Source of the DNA: Porticoccaceae bacterium | Lineage (GTDB): Bacteria; Pseudomonadota; Gammaproteobacteria; Pseudomonadales; Porticoccaceae | Direction of reading: 5' to 3' | Length of the DNA stretch: 7,510 nt | NCBI GenBank assembly: GCA_017858295.1 | Contig: JAFMBU010000077.1 | Coordinates: 1 to 7,510 of the forward strand | Shown here: positions 6,527 through 7,510 of the stretch, in pieces | Layout of the letters: each line of letters begins with the position of its first letter | Numbering within the stretch: the stretch's first letter is position 1 | The notes under the pieces: generated by a model | Databases searched by the model: none | Seen by the model: only the letters and a program-made list of their open reading frames with translations | Told to the model about the DNA's origin: nothing | Program-made: the position numbers and the translations under genes

Positions 6527-6844
6527 ATGGATATCAATGAATTAATGAAACAGGCCCAGCAGATGCAGGGCAAGATGGCGGAGATGCAAGAGCAGGCCGC
6601 CAATGTTGAGGTCACCGGTGAGTCTGGTGCTGGCATGGTCAAGGTCACCATGACCGGTCGTCACGATGTGCGCAAGGTCACTCTGGACCCTTCACTGCTG
6701 CAAGAGGATAAGGAATTTCTTGAAGACTTACTTGCCGCGGCGGTGAATGACGCTGTGCGCAAGGTCGAAGCTCAGAGTGCCGATGCCCTGGGTAAGATGA
6801 CCGGCGGTATGAACCTACCCGCCGGCTTTAAGATGCCTTTTTAA
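6527..6844 (+). CDS. ybaB: YbaB/EbfC family nucleoid-associated DNA-binding protein
   Basis: 105-residue protein of the YbaB/EbfC family (E. coli YbaB has 109). Members are small cytoplasmic dimers shaped like tweezers that bind DNA and are counted among nucleoid-associated proteins; the precise role is unsettled, and the constant company of dnaX and recR suggests a link to replication or repair. The sequence shows the Met/Gln-rich first helix (MDINELMKQAQQMQGKMAEM), the central strand segment GAGMVKVTMTGRHDVRKVTLDP, the acidic helix EDKEFLEDLLAAAVNDAVRK and the Met/Gly-rich tail GKMTGGMNLPAGFKMPF. AGAGAG (6517-6522) four bases upstream serves as ribosome binding site. It lies 27 bp after dnaX and 44 bp before recR, so it is probably in one transcript with both. 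Confidence 0.96.
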   Translation: MDINELMKQAQQMQGKMAEMQEQAANVEVTGESGAGMVKVTMTGRHDVRKVTLDPSLLQEDKEFLEDLLAAAVNDAVRKVEAQSADALGKMTGGMNLPAGFKMPF

Positions 6845-6888
6845 AATTCCTGTTTAGTAAGAGAAACCCATAACCATAGGGCTAGACC

Positions 6889-7482
6889 GTGTACGGTAAT
6901 GTAATTGATCAACTAATTGACGCTCTGCGTGTACTGCCCGGTGTCGGCAATAAATCTGCTCAGCGTATGGCTCTGCATCTGCTGGAGCGGGATCGCAGCG
7001 GTGCAACGCGGCTTGCTGAATCACTGCTTGAGGCGGTGGAAAAAGTGGGGCGCTGCGGTCAGTGTCGAACCCTAACCGAGCACGAGGTTTGCGCTATCTG
7101 CCGCAATGAGCGCAGACTCCCAGACCAGATTTGCGTGGTGGAAAATCCTGCGGACCTGTATGCCATAGAACAGGCCGGTAGTTTCCGCGGCAAGTACTTT
7201 GTCTTGCTCGGTCACCTGTCGCCCATCGACGGCATAGGTCCCGAGCAGCTGGGCATAGACCAGCTGGTGGAGCAACTTAAAACTGGCGCGATCAAGGAGC
7301 TTATTTTGGCAACCAATTTAACTGTTGAAGGCGAGGCCACGGCCCACTTTATTGCCGACAAAGCCAAGGCCCTAGGAGTTGCGGTATCGAGAATTGCCTA
7401 TGGTGTGCCCATGGGTGGTGAGCTGGAATATGTCGATGGCGGCACTTTGAATATGGCCTTGCAGAGCCGTAAATCGCTCTAA
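6889..7482 (+). CDS. recR: Recombination mediator protein RecR
   Basis: 197-residue RecR (E. coli 201), a DNA-clamp-forming protein that works with RecO and RecF to load RecA on SSB-coated gaps during post-replication repair. Domains in order: N-terminal helix-hairpin-helix with LPGVGNKSAQRMA (16-28); zinc finger C56-x2-C59-x8-C68-x2-C71 (CGQC...CAIC); Toprim domain from about 80 with VVENPADL (acidic E85, D89) and LLGHLSPIDGIGPE; C-terminal TVEGEATAHFI and the closing YGVPMGGELEYVDGGTLNMAL. The start is a GTG at 6889, supported by AGGG at 6878-6881 seven bases upstream and by the MYGNVIDQLIDALR N-terminus typical of the family; no ATG fits better. The non-ATG start may lower its output relative to ybaB. 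It appears complete and is the last gene seen. Confidence 0.97.
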   Translation: MYGNVIDQLIDALRVLPGVGNKSAQRMALHLLERDRSGATRLAESLLEAVEKVGRCGQCRTLTEHEVCAICRNERRLPDQICVVENPADLYAIEQAGSFRGKYFVLLGHLSPIDGIGPEQLGIDQLVEQLKTGAIKELILATNLTVEGEATAHFIADKAKALGVAVSRIAYGVPMGGELEYVDGGTLNMALQSRKSL

Positions 7483-7484
7483 AT

Positions 7485-7510
7485 AAGAACTCTAGACCAA
7501 GAACTCTAGA
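7485..7510 (+). repeat. Short direct repeat after recR, cut by the window edge
   Basis: AAGAACTCTAGA occurs twice (7485-7496 and 7499-7510), separated by CC, giving a 14 bp period that may continue beyond the window. The two TCTAGA palindromes could also pair as a 6 bp stem around an 8-base loop, which would place a weak hairpin just after the recR stop codon. No T tract can be seen because the sequence ends. Its extent and role cannot be judged from two units. Confidence 0.6.

Noticed and set aside
1..7510. A novel defence, mobile or biosynthetic system
   Set aside because: All coding space is filled by recognised sox, dnaX, ybaB and recR genes with no unexplained open frame and no gap over 112 bp.

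Overview
The window reads as an ordinary, densely packed bacterial chromosome segment with every gene on the + strand. It has two blocks: the 3' part of a heterotetrameric sarcosine oxidase operon (soxB-soxD-soxA-soxG), followed by the replication/repair cluster dnaX-ybaB-recR. The dnaX-ybaB(ebfC)-recR order, a long tau-type DnaX ending in a domain V tail (ERSVRPID), and an A AAA AAG recoding site resembling that of Escherichia coli point to a gammaproteobacterium. A marine, methylated-amine- or glycine-betaine-using lineage is plausible but is only an inference. No transposase, integrase, CRISPR array, tRNA or rRNA is visible.

Layout. Positions 1-416 hold the C-terminal third of SoxB, with its start outside the window. 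SoxD (445-735), SoxA (732-3779) and SoxG (3772-4407) follow with a 28 bp gap, a 4 bp ATGA overlap and an 8 bp overlap, so the four subunits are almost certainly co-transcribed and translationally coupled. The 112 bp gap 4408-4519 holds a hairpin that may end the sox operon and a perfect TATAAT box 31 bp before the dnaX start. DnaX (4520-6499), YbaB (6527-6844) and RecR (6889-7482) follow with gaps of 27 and 44 bp. The last 28 bases carry a short direct repeat cut by the window edge.

How the genes work together. SoxBDAG demethylates sarcosine to glycine, passing the one-carbon unit to tetrahydrofolate and making H2O2. SoxB carries the amine-oxidising site, SoxA the NAD site and the folate domain, SoxD binds zinc, and SoxG is the small gamma subunit. 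DnaX is the clamp-loader ATPase of DNA polymerase III, YbaB a nucleoid-associated protein, and RecR part of the RecFOR recombination mediator.

The most notable signal is inside dnaX at 5704-5768: a Shine-Dalgarno-like element, an A AAA AAG slippery heptamer, a -1 frame UGA one codon later and a GC-rich stem-loop six bases downstream. This is the full set of parts used by E. coli dnaX to make the short gamma protein by programmed -1 frameshifting. Secondary points are an in-frame 15 bp tandem repeat giving SoxA an unusual N-terminal tail, and two in-frame microrepeats in the tau linker.
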